In this document: piece after piece, positions 42,490 through 50,841 of the stretch
Layout of the letters: each line of letters begins with the position of its first letter
Position numbering within the stretch: the stretch's first letter is position 1
Assembly (NCBI GenBank): GCA_963526735.1
Contig: CAURNU010000006.1
Location: 1 to 64,000 of the forward strand
DNA length: 64,000 bases
Direction: 5' to 3'
Source of the DNA: CAMUQR01 sp963526735
GTDB lineage: Bacteria > Patescibacteriota > Saccharimonadia > Saccharimonadales > Saccharimonadaceae
The notes under the pieces: generated by a model
Told to the model about the DNA's origin: nothing
The model's input: only the letters and a program-made list of their open reading frames with translations
The model's database searches: none
Translations under genes and position numbers: made by a program

Positions 42490-42513
42490 AACGAGCCGAC
42501 TGGCTCGTTTTTA
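42490..42513 (+). terminator. Rho-independent terminator
   Basis: Perfect 8-bp stem AACGAGCC / GGCTCGTT with GACT loop and T-tract. It ends the 60-codon gene unit. Confidence 0.92.
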
Positions 42514-42550
42514 AATTCGCACACCGTCACTCGACTTATAGTCCAGATTA

Positions 42551-42559
42551 TGTTAAAAT
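42551..42559 (+). promoter_or_regulatory. Extended -10 of dus (leaderless)
   Basis: TG-T-TAAAAT ends six nt before the ATG at 42566. Confidence 0.65.
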
Positions 42560-42565
42560 AACCTA

Positions 42566-43564
42566 ATGTCTAATTTCTATCAAAACTTACCACATCCATT
42601 TATCAGTCTAGCACCGATGGAGGATGTGACTGATGTGGTTTTTCGTCAGGTCGTCGCTCGCGCTAGTCGACCAGATTTGTTTTATACTGAGTTCACCAAC
42701 ACCGATAGCTTCGTCAGTCCACTTGGCAAACATTCCGCTCTGCGCCGACTGCAATTTTTACCAAGCGAACAACCAATTGTCGCCCAAATCTGGGGCAGTA
42801 AACCTGAATCGTTTGCCAGAACTATTCCCGAACTAAAAGCCATGGGCTACCAAGCAGTCGATATCAATATGGGCTGTCCCGACAAAGCTGTCGTCAAATC
42901 CGGCGGTGGTAGCGCGCTCATTCGCAATCCAGAGTTAGCCGGCGAAATTATCCGCGTTGCCAAACAAGCTGGATTGCCATTAAGCGTCAAAACTCGCTTC
43001 GGTTTTTCACGAGTCGATGAATGGCGCGATTGGCTAAGCTTTTTATTGCAACAAGATCTGGAACTATTAACTGTCCATCTCCGCACCCGCAAGGAAATGA
43101 GTAAAGTCGAGGCTCATTTTGAGCTGATCCCAGAAATTATCGCCCTGCGCGATCAGATCGCACCTCAGACAAGACTCGCTATCAACGGCGACGTTCTCAA
43201 CCGCACCCAAGCACTCGAGTTAGCTAACAAGCATAATCTTGATGGCGTAATGATTGGCAGGGGAGTTTTTCAAAATCCATTCTGCTTCACTGATAAAATC
43301 CCAACACAGAACGAATTGCTCGATTTATTAAAACTTCATCTCGATTTGTTTGATCGGCATAATACCGATGGTGCTAAAAAATTTGCCCCACTTAAGAAAT
43401 TCTTTAAGATTTATCTGCGCGATTTTGATGGCGCTAAAGATTTACGCGCCCGTCTCATGTTGACCGATTCAACCGCTGAAGTGCGCCAGATTCTGGCGGA
43501 TTTTGAGGCCGGTAAGCTCACCAAGCTCAGCGCTGAGCAAATCAATCAACTGCTCGAGGATTAA
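42566..43564 (+). CDS. dus: tRNA-dihydrouridine synthase
   Basis: 332 residues. Flavoenzyme that reduces uridine to dihydrouridine in tRNA D-loops. Motifs: APMEDVTDVVFRQ at the start, DINMGCPDKAVVKSGGGSAL with the catalytic cysteine and FMN-contacting residues, SVKTRFG, HLRTRKEMSKVEAHF, and INGDVLNRTQA. The TIM barrel is complete, and the last 80 residues are the helical tRNA-binding domain. It begins 53 nt after a terminator with its own promoter. The next gene starts 1 nt after its stop. Confidence 0.95.
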   Translation: MSNFYQNLPHPFISLAPMEDVTDVVFRQVVARASRPDLFYTEFTNTDSFVSPLGKHSALRRLQFLPSEQPIVAQIWGSKPESFARTIPELKAMGYQAVDINMGCPDKAVVKSGGGSALIRNPELAGEIIRVAKQAGLPLSVKTRFGFSRVDEWRDWLSFLLQQDLELLTVHLRTRKEMSKVEAHFELIPEIIALRDQIAPQTRLAINGDVLNRTQALELANKHNLDGVMIGRGVFQNPFCFTDKIPTQNELLDLLKLHLDLFDRHNTDGAKKFAPLKKFFKIYLRDFDGAKDLRARLMLTDSTAEVRQILADFEAGKLTKLSAEQINQLLED

Positions 43565-43565
43565 T

Positions 43566-43790
43566 ATGCCTCGGCGCAACCACAAGCACAAACCCCTCAA
43601 ACATACGCCGTTTAGCCTGGGTGGAGTTCACGCTCACACCGCTTGTCAAAACAAACAAGCTTACACCAGTGAATTTAGCGCCCAGCAAGCCATTGCTCGC
43701 GCCCAGCAATATAACCCCGACGTCCAATTAGCGGTCTATTATTGTCCACATTGCCAGCGCTATCATTTGACGCACAAAAACAGCAGATAA
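43566..43790 (+). CDS. Small basic zinc-finger-like protein
   Basis: 74 residues from the ATG at 43566, just after the dus stop; the frame is open further upstream, inside dus, but that start has no support. The N-terminus is very basic and His-rich (MPRRNHKHKPLKHTPF). The C-terminus YYCPHCQRYHLTH has a CxxC plus histidines that could bind zinc. A helix QQAIARAQQYN precedes it. It is likely a small nucleic-acid- or ribosome-associated protein, but this is inference. It is cotranscribed with dus and abuts the convergent RCC1 gene without any spacer. Confidence 0.6.
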   Translation: MPRRNHKHKPLKHTPFSLGGVHAHTACQNKQAYTSEFSAQQAIARAQQYNPDVQLAVYYCPHCQRYHLTHKNSR

Positions 43791-46010
43791 CTAGTAGTAC
43801 CACGCCTGGAAAACGTTAGTGTAGCGATGGCGTTTCGGGATGTGACATTCTCTTGTGTCACCAGATCCAAGCTGACCATTACTATTATTACCAACTGTGA
43901 AGACATAATTCAAATCAGTAATCACAATTGTCGTACCGATACCCGAACGAACATACTTAGCACGCACTACTTTATCATCATTGCTCGATATTCCAGAATC
44001 ATTATTTTTATAATCTAAAATCATTTTTTGAGGTGTGTTATATTCCGCAGAAATAGCAGTGTAGTCAGCATCTCCAGCGCACCCCTTACCAACGCCTAGC
44101 TGACCGTGTTTGTTAGACCCTGCGCCATAGACTTCACCATCAGTTGTCACCACAAAGCTATTGCGATAGTTCTCGGCTTCTTGTGATGGCGTATCGCTAG
44201 GTGCAACTTTGTAAATACCAGGTGAAACAATAAAAATATCCTTTGCTATCTTGCCAGTCGGTAATTGATACCGTCCTGGTTTTTTCGAACAAGGAATGCT
44301 ATCACCACCAACAAAGCACGCATCTGTGTTTTTCGGAAATCCTAATTGTGATTTATTATTTAAACCGACTCCATAAACTTGACCATCAGTAGTTAAAAAC
44401 AGTGCACTATAGGCGTCAGCTGTTATTTTTGTAATTTTTTTACCACCAAAATTTAATGGTTTCATAATTTTCACAATACCTGAATCTTGATTCACACCGA
44501 CCTGCCCGTAATAATTACGACCAATTGCCCAAACCACGCCTTTATCGTCCAATGCCCAAATCGTTCCCCCGTCTGTCACGGCATCAACTATTTTACCTGA
44601 GTGCACAAAACTACGACTACCACTACAAGCATTGTCTGCCACCCAACGGTCACAATACCACCCAGAGCGACTAGAATCCCATATTAGTTTAGGAGCGTGA
44701 TTTAAACCCAGTTCTTGCGCAGTATTCCCTTGTCCCCAAGCGTAAAGTTCACCTTGATCAGTAACAGCCACAGCAAGCCTACCTGCATTATAAGCATAAT
44801 AACTATCCGTATAAATTTGTTTGACTTTTTTATTCTCAATACCGCCACCAGTGATCAGTCGTGGCTTAGCTACTTTCGAATCAGCAATCGAATCCCCAAC
44901 ACCAGGAGCTAATGAGCGCAAACCTGTAAAATAAATCCTGCCTTTATCAGTTAATACATATGTTGATGAGTTGTATTTGATATCGACAATTTTTTCGTCA
45001 GTTGGAATATTTGACAGATCCATTTTTGCTTCACCGCTTTCCCAAATAGGGCGTGCGGTAATATTATCGCCCCTACACTCCCCGATACCAAGGTCGCAGT
45101 TTATGTTTGAACCTGTACCGTAGATTGTTCGACCATCATATCCGAGAAAAAAAGCTACCCAGCCATTTCCTTGAAAATCGGTAATAATTTTTTTAATCGG
45201 CACCGTTGAACCATCAGGTTTTTTCGGGTTAACTAAATGATAGGGAATTTCATATTGCCATTTTGGATCACTGTGAAATCGTTGATGCCATGGGATAATA
45301 TTGTGACTTGGATAACCAGTCAATATTCCATCCATATTGTAACCAACACTGGCAATTCTTCCGGAATGCGTCTTAGTAAAAAAATACACCGAACGCGAGA
45401 ATCCAGCAGATTGTCCTGAACGTGAATACAGATCATTAAAACCATTCGAGGTATATAGCGAACCAAACACCACGTCTTCAAAAGTTAAGTCGGTCTTAAT
45501 ATGAGCAGCTAAAGTATACTTGTAGGTTTTAATCACTTTCTTGCCAAAAGATGTGTGTTTTAATACTTCGAGCTTACCAACAGAGGACATATTGCGAAAA
45601 TCATCCTGGATATCAATTGGTCGCGCCTCAAAAGACGCTCGGTAATTTTCGTTTTCTATGACATACTGCGATAAGCCTGGTTTGACATCACCCTTACAGT
45701 TAGTATTGGGTTTAATTGGTTTCGTACCGTCCCAACCGATATTTTCCTTATCTTCTCGCATGCACTGTTGAGCGCGTTCCAGTCCACTCTCAGCCGCTTG
45801 TCGAGCAAGCAACTGAGCTCGTTGATTCGTCAAGTTCTCACGACTGACCGACAGCGTTTGTAGCGTAAACGCCATAATAATCATTAGCACCAGTCCAGTT
45901 ACCACAATCATCGGCAACACGAAACCAGCTTGTATCTTTTTTGTCACTTGACGCTCGCTAGTTGGGCGTTTTTTAAATTTAAAACAAGAAAAACTTTTTT
46001 TACCCTGCAT
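43791..46010 (-). CDS. Pilin-like anchored protein with RCC1 seven-bladed propeller
   Basis: 739 residues. After a basic leader, residues about 28-50 form a PilX/pilin-like N-terminal hydrophobic helix (AGFVLPMIVVTGLVLMIIMA), continuing as an amphipathic helix with EQ/RQAAESGLERAQ. This is the usual minor-pilin layout, although the Glu5 of true pilins is not present. From about residue 250 come seven RCC1-type repeats, for example VYGAGSNKHGQLGVG and VFTVGNNSNGQLGSG, enough for a closed propeller. Cysteine pairs may form disulphides. A TATAGT lies six nt upstream. It is probably displayed on the cell surface or pilus tip. Confidence 0.85.
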   Translation of the reverse strand: MQGKKSFSCFKFKKRPTSERQVTKKIQAGFVLPMIVVTGLVLMIIMAFTLQTLSVSRENLTNQRAQLLARQAAESGLERAQQCMREDKENIGWDGTKPIKPNTNCKGDVKPGLSQYVIENENYRASFEARPIDIQDDFRNMSSVGKLEVLKHTSFGKKVIKTYKYTLAAHIKTDLTFEDVVFGSLYTSNGFNDLYSRSGQSAGFSRSVYFFTKTHSGRIASVGYNMDGILTGYPSHNIIPWHQRFHSDPKWQYEIPYHLVNPKKPDGSTVPIKKIITDFQGNGWVAFFLGYDGRTIYGTGSNINCDLGIGECRGDNITARPIWESGEAKMDLSNIPTDEKIVDIKYNSSTYVLTDKGRIYFTGLRSLAPGVGDSIADSKVAKPRLITGGGIENKKVKQIYTDSYYAYNAGRLAVAVTDQGELYAWGQGNTAQELGLNHAPKLIWDSSRSGWYCDRWVADNACSGSRSFVHSGKIVDAVTDGGTIWALDDKGVVWAIGRNYYGQVGVNQDSGIVKIMKPLNFGGKKITKITADAYSALFLTTDGQVYGVGLNNKSQLGFPKNTDACFVGGDSIPCSKKPGRYQLPTGKIAKDIFIVSPGIYKVAPSDTPSQEAENYRNSFVVTTDGEVYGAGSNKHGQLGVGKGCAGDADYTAISAEYNTPQKMILDYKNNDSGISSNDDKVVRAKYVRSGIGTTIVITDLNYVFTVGNNSNGQLGSGDTRECHIPKRHRYTNVFQAWYY

Positions 46011-46016
46011 GTTAAA

Positions 46017-46022
46017 ACTATA
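46017..46022 (-). promoter_or_regulatory. -10 TATAGT of pilin-RCC1 gene (leaderless)
   Basis: Minus-strand TATAGT with six nt before the ATG at 46010. Confidence 0.5.
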
Positions 46023-46121
46023 CCATAAGCGTCACGCGTTTTTCAAACTTTTTTACACTGGTTTTTTATGATAAAATAGACTTACTATAAAAGTTTTAAT
46101 TTTAGATTCAAAAGGGGATTT

Positions 46122-46391
46122 ATGACTAAAGATGATATCGTAATTTATTCAACACACACCTGTGGCTACTGCAATGCGCTCAAAGCTTGGCTCGACGACA
46201 ACAAAGTCGAATATATTGACAAATACATCGACACTGATGATGAAGCTCAAGCTGAGTTGATGACTAAAATAGGTGGTAATATCCAAGTCGTGCCAGTGAC
46301 TTTTATTAAGGATGTAAAAATCGAAGGTTTCAACCGCAACCAATTTACGACTGTTTTAAAAGATAACGGTGTGGAAATTACCGATTTATAA
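46122..46391 (+). CDS. Glutaredoxin family protein
   Basis: 89 residues. Thioredoxin fold with redox motif CGYC (14-17) after VIYSTHT, and the conserved cis-proline segment VVPVTFI (glutathione/substrate site). It reduces disulphides with glutathione or a thioredoxin-type donor. It is a NrdH/Grx-like small redoxin. An AAAAGGGG ribosome-binding site precedes the ATG, and TAAAAT is at 46072-46077. smpB follows after 14 nt. Confidence 0.92.
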   Translation: MTKDDIVIYSTHTCGYCNALKAWLDDNKVEYIDKYIDTDDEAQAELMTKIGGNIQVVPVTFIKDVKIEGFNRNQFTTVLKDNGVEITDL

Positions 46392-46405
46392 ATTTTATTG
46401 CAAAA

Positions 46406-46864
46406 ATGACTCGACCAAAATCCAGCGCCAAATCTACTCAAATCGTCAATCGCCGTGCCAGTTTTGATTACCAACTCGGTGATAAATTAGTGGTTGGTTT
46501 GGTGCTGAGCGGTCCCGAAGTGCGTGCCGCCCGCGACAGTCGGCTCAGTTTGAAAGGCGCTTTTGTGACGATTCGCCAAGGTGAATTATGGCTCAATAAT
46601 GCATCTTTCACCGTTAAAAATCCGCGTGAACGCGAGCCGACTGTCGCCACCGACCCACGCAAACTGCTCGCCACCAAGAAGCAAATCAAGCATCTGGCCG
46701 AGCAGAAACAAGCCGGCATGAGTATTATTCCAACTCGGATGCTAACCGCCGGACGCCACATCAAATTAGAAATCGCTCTCGGCGTTGGTAAAAAACTTCA
46801 TGATAAACGCCAAACCATCAAAGAACGCGAGATGAAACGCGAAGCTCGACGCATTGCGCGCTAA
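46406..46864 (+). CDS. smpB: SsrA-binding protein SmpB
   Basis: 152 residues, normal length. SmpB binds tmRNA and delivers it to stalled ribosomes. Motifs: NRRASFDYQLGDKLVVGLVL, LSGPEVRAARDSRLSLKGAF, and the basic C-terminal tail KKLHDKRQTIKEREMKREAR, which enters the mRNA channel. The tmRNA gene itself is not in this window. It is probably cotranscribed with glutaredoxin (14-nt gap). Confidence 0.97.
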   Translation: MTRPKSSAKSTQIVNRRASFDYQLGDKLVVGLVLSGPEVRAARDSRLSLKGAFVTIRQGELWLNNASFTVKNPREREPTVATDPRKLLATKKQIKHLAEQKQAGMSIIPTRMLTAGRHIKLEIALGVGKKLHDKRQTIKEREMKREARRIAR

Positions 46865-46909
46865 TTCGCACCATAACAATCATTAAAATTACTAGAAATT
46901 ATTTAAACT

Positions 46910-47719
46910 ATGACCAAATTACGACTTTTTTCCTGGAATGTTAATGGCCTGCGCGCCGTCACCAACAAGGGTGAACTGCAGGCATTTTTTGCGAATTTTC
47001 AGCCAGATATTGTTGGTTTTCAGGAAATCAAAGCCAGTCAAGATCAGATTGATACGACATTGTTTAGCGATTATCATCAAGCTTTCAACTCTGCCCAGCG
47101 CAAAGGTTATTCCGGGACGGCAATTTATTCTAAAATCGCTCCGCTGAGCATCGCACAAGACATCCCGGATGATATCGCCGATAAATATCATCTGACTGAC
47201 GACCAATACGGCGATGCTAACAGCGAAGGGCGAGTGCTAACTGCCGAGTTTGAGCAGTTTTATTTCGTGACAGTTTATACGCCAAACACCAAAGGTGATT
47301 TATCACGTCTCGGTCTGCGCCACCAGAAATGGGATCCAGCTTTTTTGGAGTATATGTTGCGTTTAGAACAGCACAAACCTGTGATTTTTTGTGGTGATTT
47401 AAATGTTGCCCACCAGGAAATTGATCTCGCCAACCCGAAAGCTAACCGTGGTAAGCATGGTTTTACCGACGAAGAGCGTCAGGGGTTTAGCAATTTTCTC
47501 GATGCTGGATTGATTGATACTTTGCGTCAATTTAATCAACAACCCGAGCAATATACTTGGTGGAGTCACTTCGCCAAGGCTCGCCAGCGTAATATCGGTT
47601 GGCGGATTGATTATTTCTTATTATCAAAACAACTATTGCCAAAACTACTCTCGGCCAAGATTCACGCTGAACAAATGGGCTCCGATCATTGTCCAATTAG
47701 CATTGAAATCGAGGTGTAA
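46910..47719 (+). CDS. xth: Exodeoxyribonuclease III (AP endonuclease)
   Basis: 269 residues. Exonuclease-endonuclease-phosphatase fold with SWNVNGLRAV at the start, QEIKASQDQ (catalytic glutamate), VYTPNTKGDLSRLGLR, GDLNVAHQEIDLANP, WRIDYFLLS and the terminal GSDHCPI (catalytic Asp-His). It cuts at abasic sites in base-excision repair. It starts 45 nt after smpB, and the next gene follows immediately after its stop. Confidence 0.96.
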   Translation: MTKLRLFSWNVNGLRAVTNKGELQAFFANFQPDIVGFQEIKASQDQIDTTLFSDYHQAFNSAQRKGYSGTAIYSKIAPLSIAQDIPDDIADKYHLTDDQYGDANSEGRVLTAEFEQFYFVTVYTPNTKGDLSRLGLRHQKWDPAFLEYMLRLEQHKPVIFCGDLNVAHQEIDLANPKANRGKHGFTDEERQGFSNFLDAGLIDTLRQFNQQPEQYTWWSHFAKARQRNIGWRIDYFLLSKQLLPKLLSAKIHAEQMGSDHCPISIEIEV

Positions 47720-48508
47720 ATGGAATATTGGCGCACTCAAGATCCTAAAAAACCGCTCTTTGAGAACCTGCTCTGGTCTAAACCCGAACAAAAATCCTTA
47801 GCAGGGCGGGTTGGGTTAGTCGGTGGGAGCAAGGGCGTGTTTCTAGCCGTAGCCAAAGCTCATCAAGCCATTACCGAACTCGGCCCTGAGACATCGCTAG
47901 TGCTACCAGCTAATTTAAAACCGCTCCTCAAAACCATTCCAAATGTAGTGTTTTCCACAACAAACCCATCAGGCGGTCTAGCTAGCCAAGCCCTGAGTGA
48001 TTTATTAACTTTGCAACACTCAACTGACAGCTTATTGCTCATCGGTGATGCCGGCAAAAACAGCGAAACCAACTTATTATACGAAAATCTTGCTCTAAAA
48101 ATCAGTGACCAGACTAAGCCAGTCATCGTGGCTCGCGACGCCATTGAGTTAATCAGTGGCGCTTTTTATCATGTCGTCAATCAACCGAATTTCACACTCA
48201 TTATGTCTTTTGCGCAAGCTCAGAAGCTATTTCGTAGTGTTTATTATCCGGTGATGTTGCTTCATTCCATGACAACTCTGCGCTTTGTCGAGGCACTGCA
48301 TAAGTTCACTATTACTTATCAGCCAACTTTAGTGATTTTTCATCAAAATCAAGTGTTTATCGCTCGCGATGGGCAGGTGATTAGCGGTCAATTCGAACGC
48401 GTCAGCGAGATTTGGCAGGGGATTATTCAGGCTAAAATTGCTTGTTGGCAAACCTGGAATCCGCAAAAGCCACTCGAAGCCACTGCTTGCGCCATTTTGC
48501 CACAATAA
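47720..48508 (+). CDS. Conserved hypothetical protein, weakly ribokinase/NAD(P)HX-dehydratase-like
   Basis: 262 residues, beginning directly after the xth stop (translational coupling likely). The segments GRVGLVGGSKGVFLAVAKAH (about 29-48) and DSLLLIGDAGKNSETNLLYE (about 111-130) recall the ribokinase-like fold of YjeF C-terminal NAD(P)HX dehydratases, but the GAGD-type anion hole is not clear. It may be a degenerate or divergent member. It is cytoplasmic, with no signal peptide. Role unknown. Confidence 0.5.
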   Translation: MEYWRTQDPKKPLFENLLWSKPEQKSLAGRVGLVGGSKGVFLAVAKAHQAITELGPETSLVLPANLKPLLKTIPNVVFSTTNPSGGLASQALSDLLTLQHSTDSLLLIGDAGKNSETNLLYENLALKISDQTKPVIVARDAIELISGAFYHVVNQPNFTLIMSFAQAQKLFRSVYYPVMLLHSMTTLRFVEALHKFTITYQPTLVIFHQNQVFIARDGQVISGQFERVSEIWQGIIQAKIACWQTWNPQKPLEATACAILPQ

Positions 48509-48609
48509 TCGTTCTGATTTAGAACCTAATAATTAACACCACAAACAAACAGCCCTTTAAATCTATCTGTAAAAAGTCACAATCAAATATTAAATCACGT
48601 GAGCAACAT

Positions 48610-48639
48610 TTGACTTGATTTTTTATTTTTATGTATAAT
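48610..48639 (+). promoter_or_regulatory. Promoter of the MATE gene
   Basis: TTGACT (48610-48615), an 18-bp spacer and TATAAT (48634-48639). The ATG at 48668 has a normal leader with GGAG. Confidence 0.7.
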
Positions 48640-48667
48640 TGACATATACGTAAAATATGGAGATTTT

Positions 48668-50026
48668 ATGATAGACAAAAGAGAACATTTGATTTCAGGC
48701 AACATATTTAAACTAATGTTAGAACTCAGTATTCCGGGCATTATAGGGATGTTTGTAATTAGTTTATATAGCTTTGTGGATGCAATTTTTGTAGGAAAAT
48801 ATGTAGGTAGCGTAGCTTTGGGAGCAATCAGCGTGGCCTATACGTTTACGCTAATAAATAACGGCATTGCCGTTTTAGTAGGCATAGGTTCCGCTTCGGT
48901 TCTTTCAAGAGCAGTGGGTCGAAACGATCAGAAGACAATCGATTCCATCATGGGCAACGTTCTTTTATTGACGCTACTTTTTTCATTAATAGCCATGACA
49001 ATCGGATTAATTTTCGCACCTCAGCTTTTAACTCTCGTAGGTGCCGAGGGAGAAATGCTTCACTTAGGAACAAGCTACTTGAGAATCGTATACTTAGGAT
49101 CCATATTCGTAAATTTCGGTCAAGCCGCTAATATGGTCATGAGAGGAGAAGGTCGAATGGGCATTGCTATGCTTTTGATGGGCATAAGTGCTGTCCTAAA
49201 TATTATTTTGGATGCAGTCTTTGTAATTGTTTTGAAAAAAGGACTTGAGGGTGCCGCTATAGCAACAGTCATATCTCAAATAGTTCTGGCAATCTGTAAT
49301 TTTTGTTACTTCGCATTCTTCAGCAAAAATGTTAGGTTCAAACATTTTAAAATACAAACAAACATCGTAAAAGAAACTCTTTCGATTGGTTTTTCTGCAA
49401 TGCTAATGCAGATTTTTGCCCTTTTGCAACAAATGATCACGTATTCTACCCTGAAAAAATACGGTGGAGAGGATCAAGTAATTTTGATAGGTGCCTTTTT
49501 TAGATATCTCATGTTATCCTTTATTCCTCTTTGGGGAATCAGTCAAGGCTATCAACCCTTTGCAGGAACTAATTTTGGAGCACGAAAATTTGAAAGGGTC
49601 AAAAAAGGAACATTTCTTTTTTACGGTTTCGGACTATTTTTGTCATTGATATTTTGGCTAGTATTTCTACTGATGCCTGAGCAGGTTCTAGGTCTCTTCT
49701 TAGAAAATAAAGAGCTTATATCCTCAGGAAGAACAAATGCAATGCTTGCTCTTTCTTTATTTCCGTTGTCGGCAATTATGATTATCAATTTAACTCTTTT
49801 TCAAGCTCTAGGCAAAGCAAAGTACGCAGGCATACTGGTAATTTCTCGCCAATTTTTGCTTTATGTCCCAGCTGTGTTAATCCTTCCTATATTTTTGGGA
49901 ACGCGTGGAATTTGGATTTCAAGTCCGCTAGTAGATACGCTAATTATGATTTTGTCTGTGTTTATAATGATCAAGCTTTTTAAAACAGAGTTGAGAACCG
50001 AGGACAAACCGACAAGCGCATCGTAA
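48668..50026 (+). CDS. MATE family efflux transporter
   Basis: 452 residues, twelve membrane spans in two repeats. N-terminal signatures LELSIPGIIGMFVISLYSFV and DAIFVGKYVGSVALGAISVA are typical of NorM/DinF-related MATE drug-cation antiporters, with the second-half start FSAMLMQIFALLQQMITY. Codon and base use (many AGA, ATA, TTT, ATT) differ from the neighbouring genes and resemble low-GC Firmicutes, so recent transfer is likely. It has its own promoter, and it has a GGAG Shine-Dalgarno site rather than a leaderless start. It probably exports drugs or other cations. Confidence 0.93.
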   Translation: MIDKREHLISGNIFKLMLELSIPGIIGMFVISLYSFVDAIFVGKYVGSVALGAISVAYTFTLINNGIAVLVGIGSASVLSRAVGRNDQKTIDSIMGNVLLLTLLFSLIAMTIGLIFAPQLLTLVGAEGEMLHLGTSYLRIVYLGSIFVNFGQAANMVMRGEGRMGIAMLLMGISAVLNIILDAVFVIVLKKGLEGAAIATVISQIVLAICNFCYFAFFSKNVRFKHFKIQTNIVKETLSIGFSAMLMQIFALLQQMITYSTLKKYGGEDQVILIGAFFRYLMLSFIPLWGISQGYQPFAGTNFGARKFERVKKGTFLFYGFGLFLSLIFWLVFLLMPEQVLGLFLENKELISSGRTNAMLALSLFPLSAIMIINLTLFQALGKAKYAGILVISRQFLLYVPAVLILPIFLGTRGIWISSPLVDTLIMILSVFIMIKLFKTELRTEDKPTSAS

Positions 50027-50040
50027 CCCACTATTGCCTC

Positions 50041-50074
50041 TCAAAATTAAAAACCTGCTCTTACTCAGAGCAGG
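50041..50074 (-). terminator. Terminator that contains the stop codon of its gene
   Basis: Minus-strand stem CCTGCTC / GAGCAGG (7 bp) with a 7-nt loop TGAGTAA, then TTTTTAATTTT. The TAA stop of the 50061 gene lies in the loop, so the last codons are within the hairpin. Confidence 0.75.
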
Positions 50075-50582
50075 CTGGCAGTTTAAAGAACTTAATGAAC
50101 AAATCAGCGATTTGTTTAACTTCTTCGTCACTACAATACGCTTGTTGCTCATAAATAGCTTTATCATTAATCGTTTCGATGATTTGCGCGACTTCTTTTA
50201 ATGAATCATGTAAATTGGCAAGTGGTGAAACTAAACTATCATCTCCCCAAAGACACAGCAATTTCTTGACATCACCGCTTGGGAATCCGAGACATGAGCA
50301 ACTGTTACCAATCTTGCCATCGCTTATTTTAGCCAGTGGCAAATAATAAATATGGGCGCCTTTTGGCTTTTGATAGCGCTTCAGTTGATACTGATCACTA
50401 CAGAAGACTGCGTAACTGCCGATTATTGCATATTCATGACAAATCATCGTCAGGTGCCCAGACTCGTATGCGTCATGATACGATTCAATGACACACGCAA
50501 AATCCTCCGATTTCACTTGACCATGTTGGCGTAAAACTTGATATACCTTCATCGGTATTTCATTTAGCACGATAGTATTCAT
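50061..50582 (-). CDS. Hypothetical protein, unknown function
   Basis: 173 residues from the ATG at 50582, chosen because AAGGAGGG lies just upstream. The protein has six cysteines, including a cluster NSCSCLGF near the middle and a C-terminal PACSE. It has no membrane span. A helix-rich C-terminal part (SLKEVAQIIETINDKA) follows. It has a TATAAT with a normal leader, and its strong SD resembles the incoming MATE gene more than local leaderless genes. No family is recognised. It ends inside its own terminator. Confidence 0.6.
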   Translation of the reverse strand: MNTIVLNEIPMKVYQVLRQHGQVKSEDFACVIESYHDAYESGHLTMICHEYAIIGSYAVFCSDQYQLKRYQKPKGAHIYYLPLAKISDGKIGNSCSCLGFPSGDVKKLLCLWGDDSLVSPLANLHDSLKEVAQIIETINDKAIYEQQAYCSDEEVKQIADLFIKFFKLPACSE

Positions 50583-50659
50583 TATCGTCCCTCCTTTTTT
50601 TAAAAAAACTAACTTATTCTGATGGTTTATTATACCACAGAAACAAAAAATCACCAGAC

Positions 50660-50746
50660 TGGTGCCGCGAGAGAGAATCGAACTCTCACTCCTTTGAGGG
50701 AACGGGATTTTGAGTCCCGCGCGTCTACCAATTCCGCCATCGCGGC
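50660..50746 (-). tRNA. tRNA-Leu (anticodon CAA)
   Basis: Minus-strand 87-nt class II tRNA with encoded CCA. Acceptor GCCGCGA/TCGCGGC, anticodon stem CGGGA/TCCCG with loop CTCAAAA (anticodon CAA), a long variable arm, and T-arm with GTTCGATTC. A hairpin CACCAG/CTGGTG with T-run right after the CCA acts as terminator. Confidence 0.96.
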
Positions 50747-50841
50747 ATCAATCTGGTGAGTCTGATCGCAAAAGCCTGAAAAAGCTTTATTTTGACTGCC
50801 GTATATTATATAATAAGATGTATCGATTTTTCAAGTTTATT

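Noticed and set aside
50710..50841. Upstream extension of the sortase through the tRNA-Leu region
   Set aside because: It would be translated from antisense tRNA sequence; the promoter at 50809-50814 excludes it.
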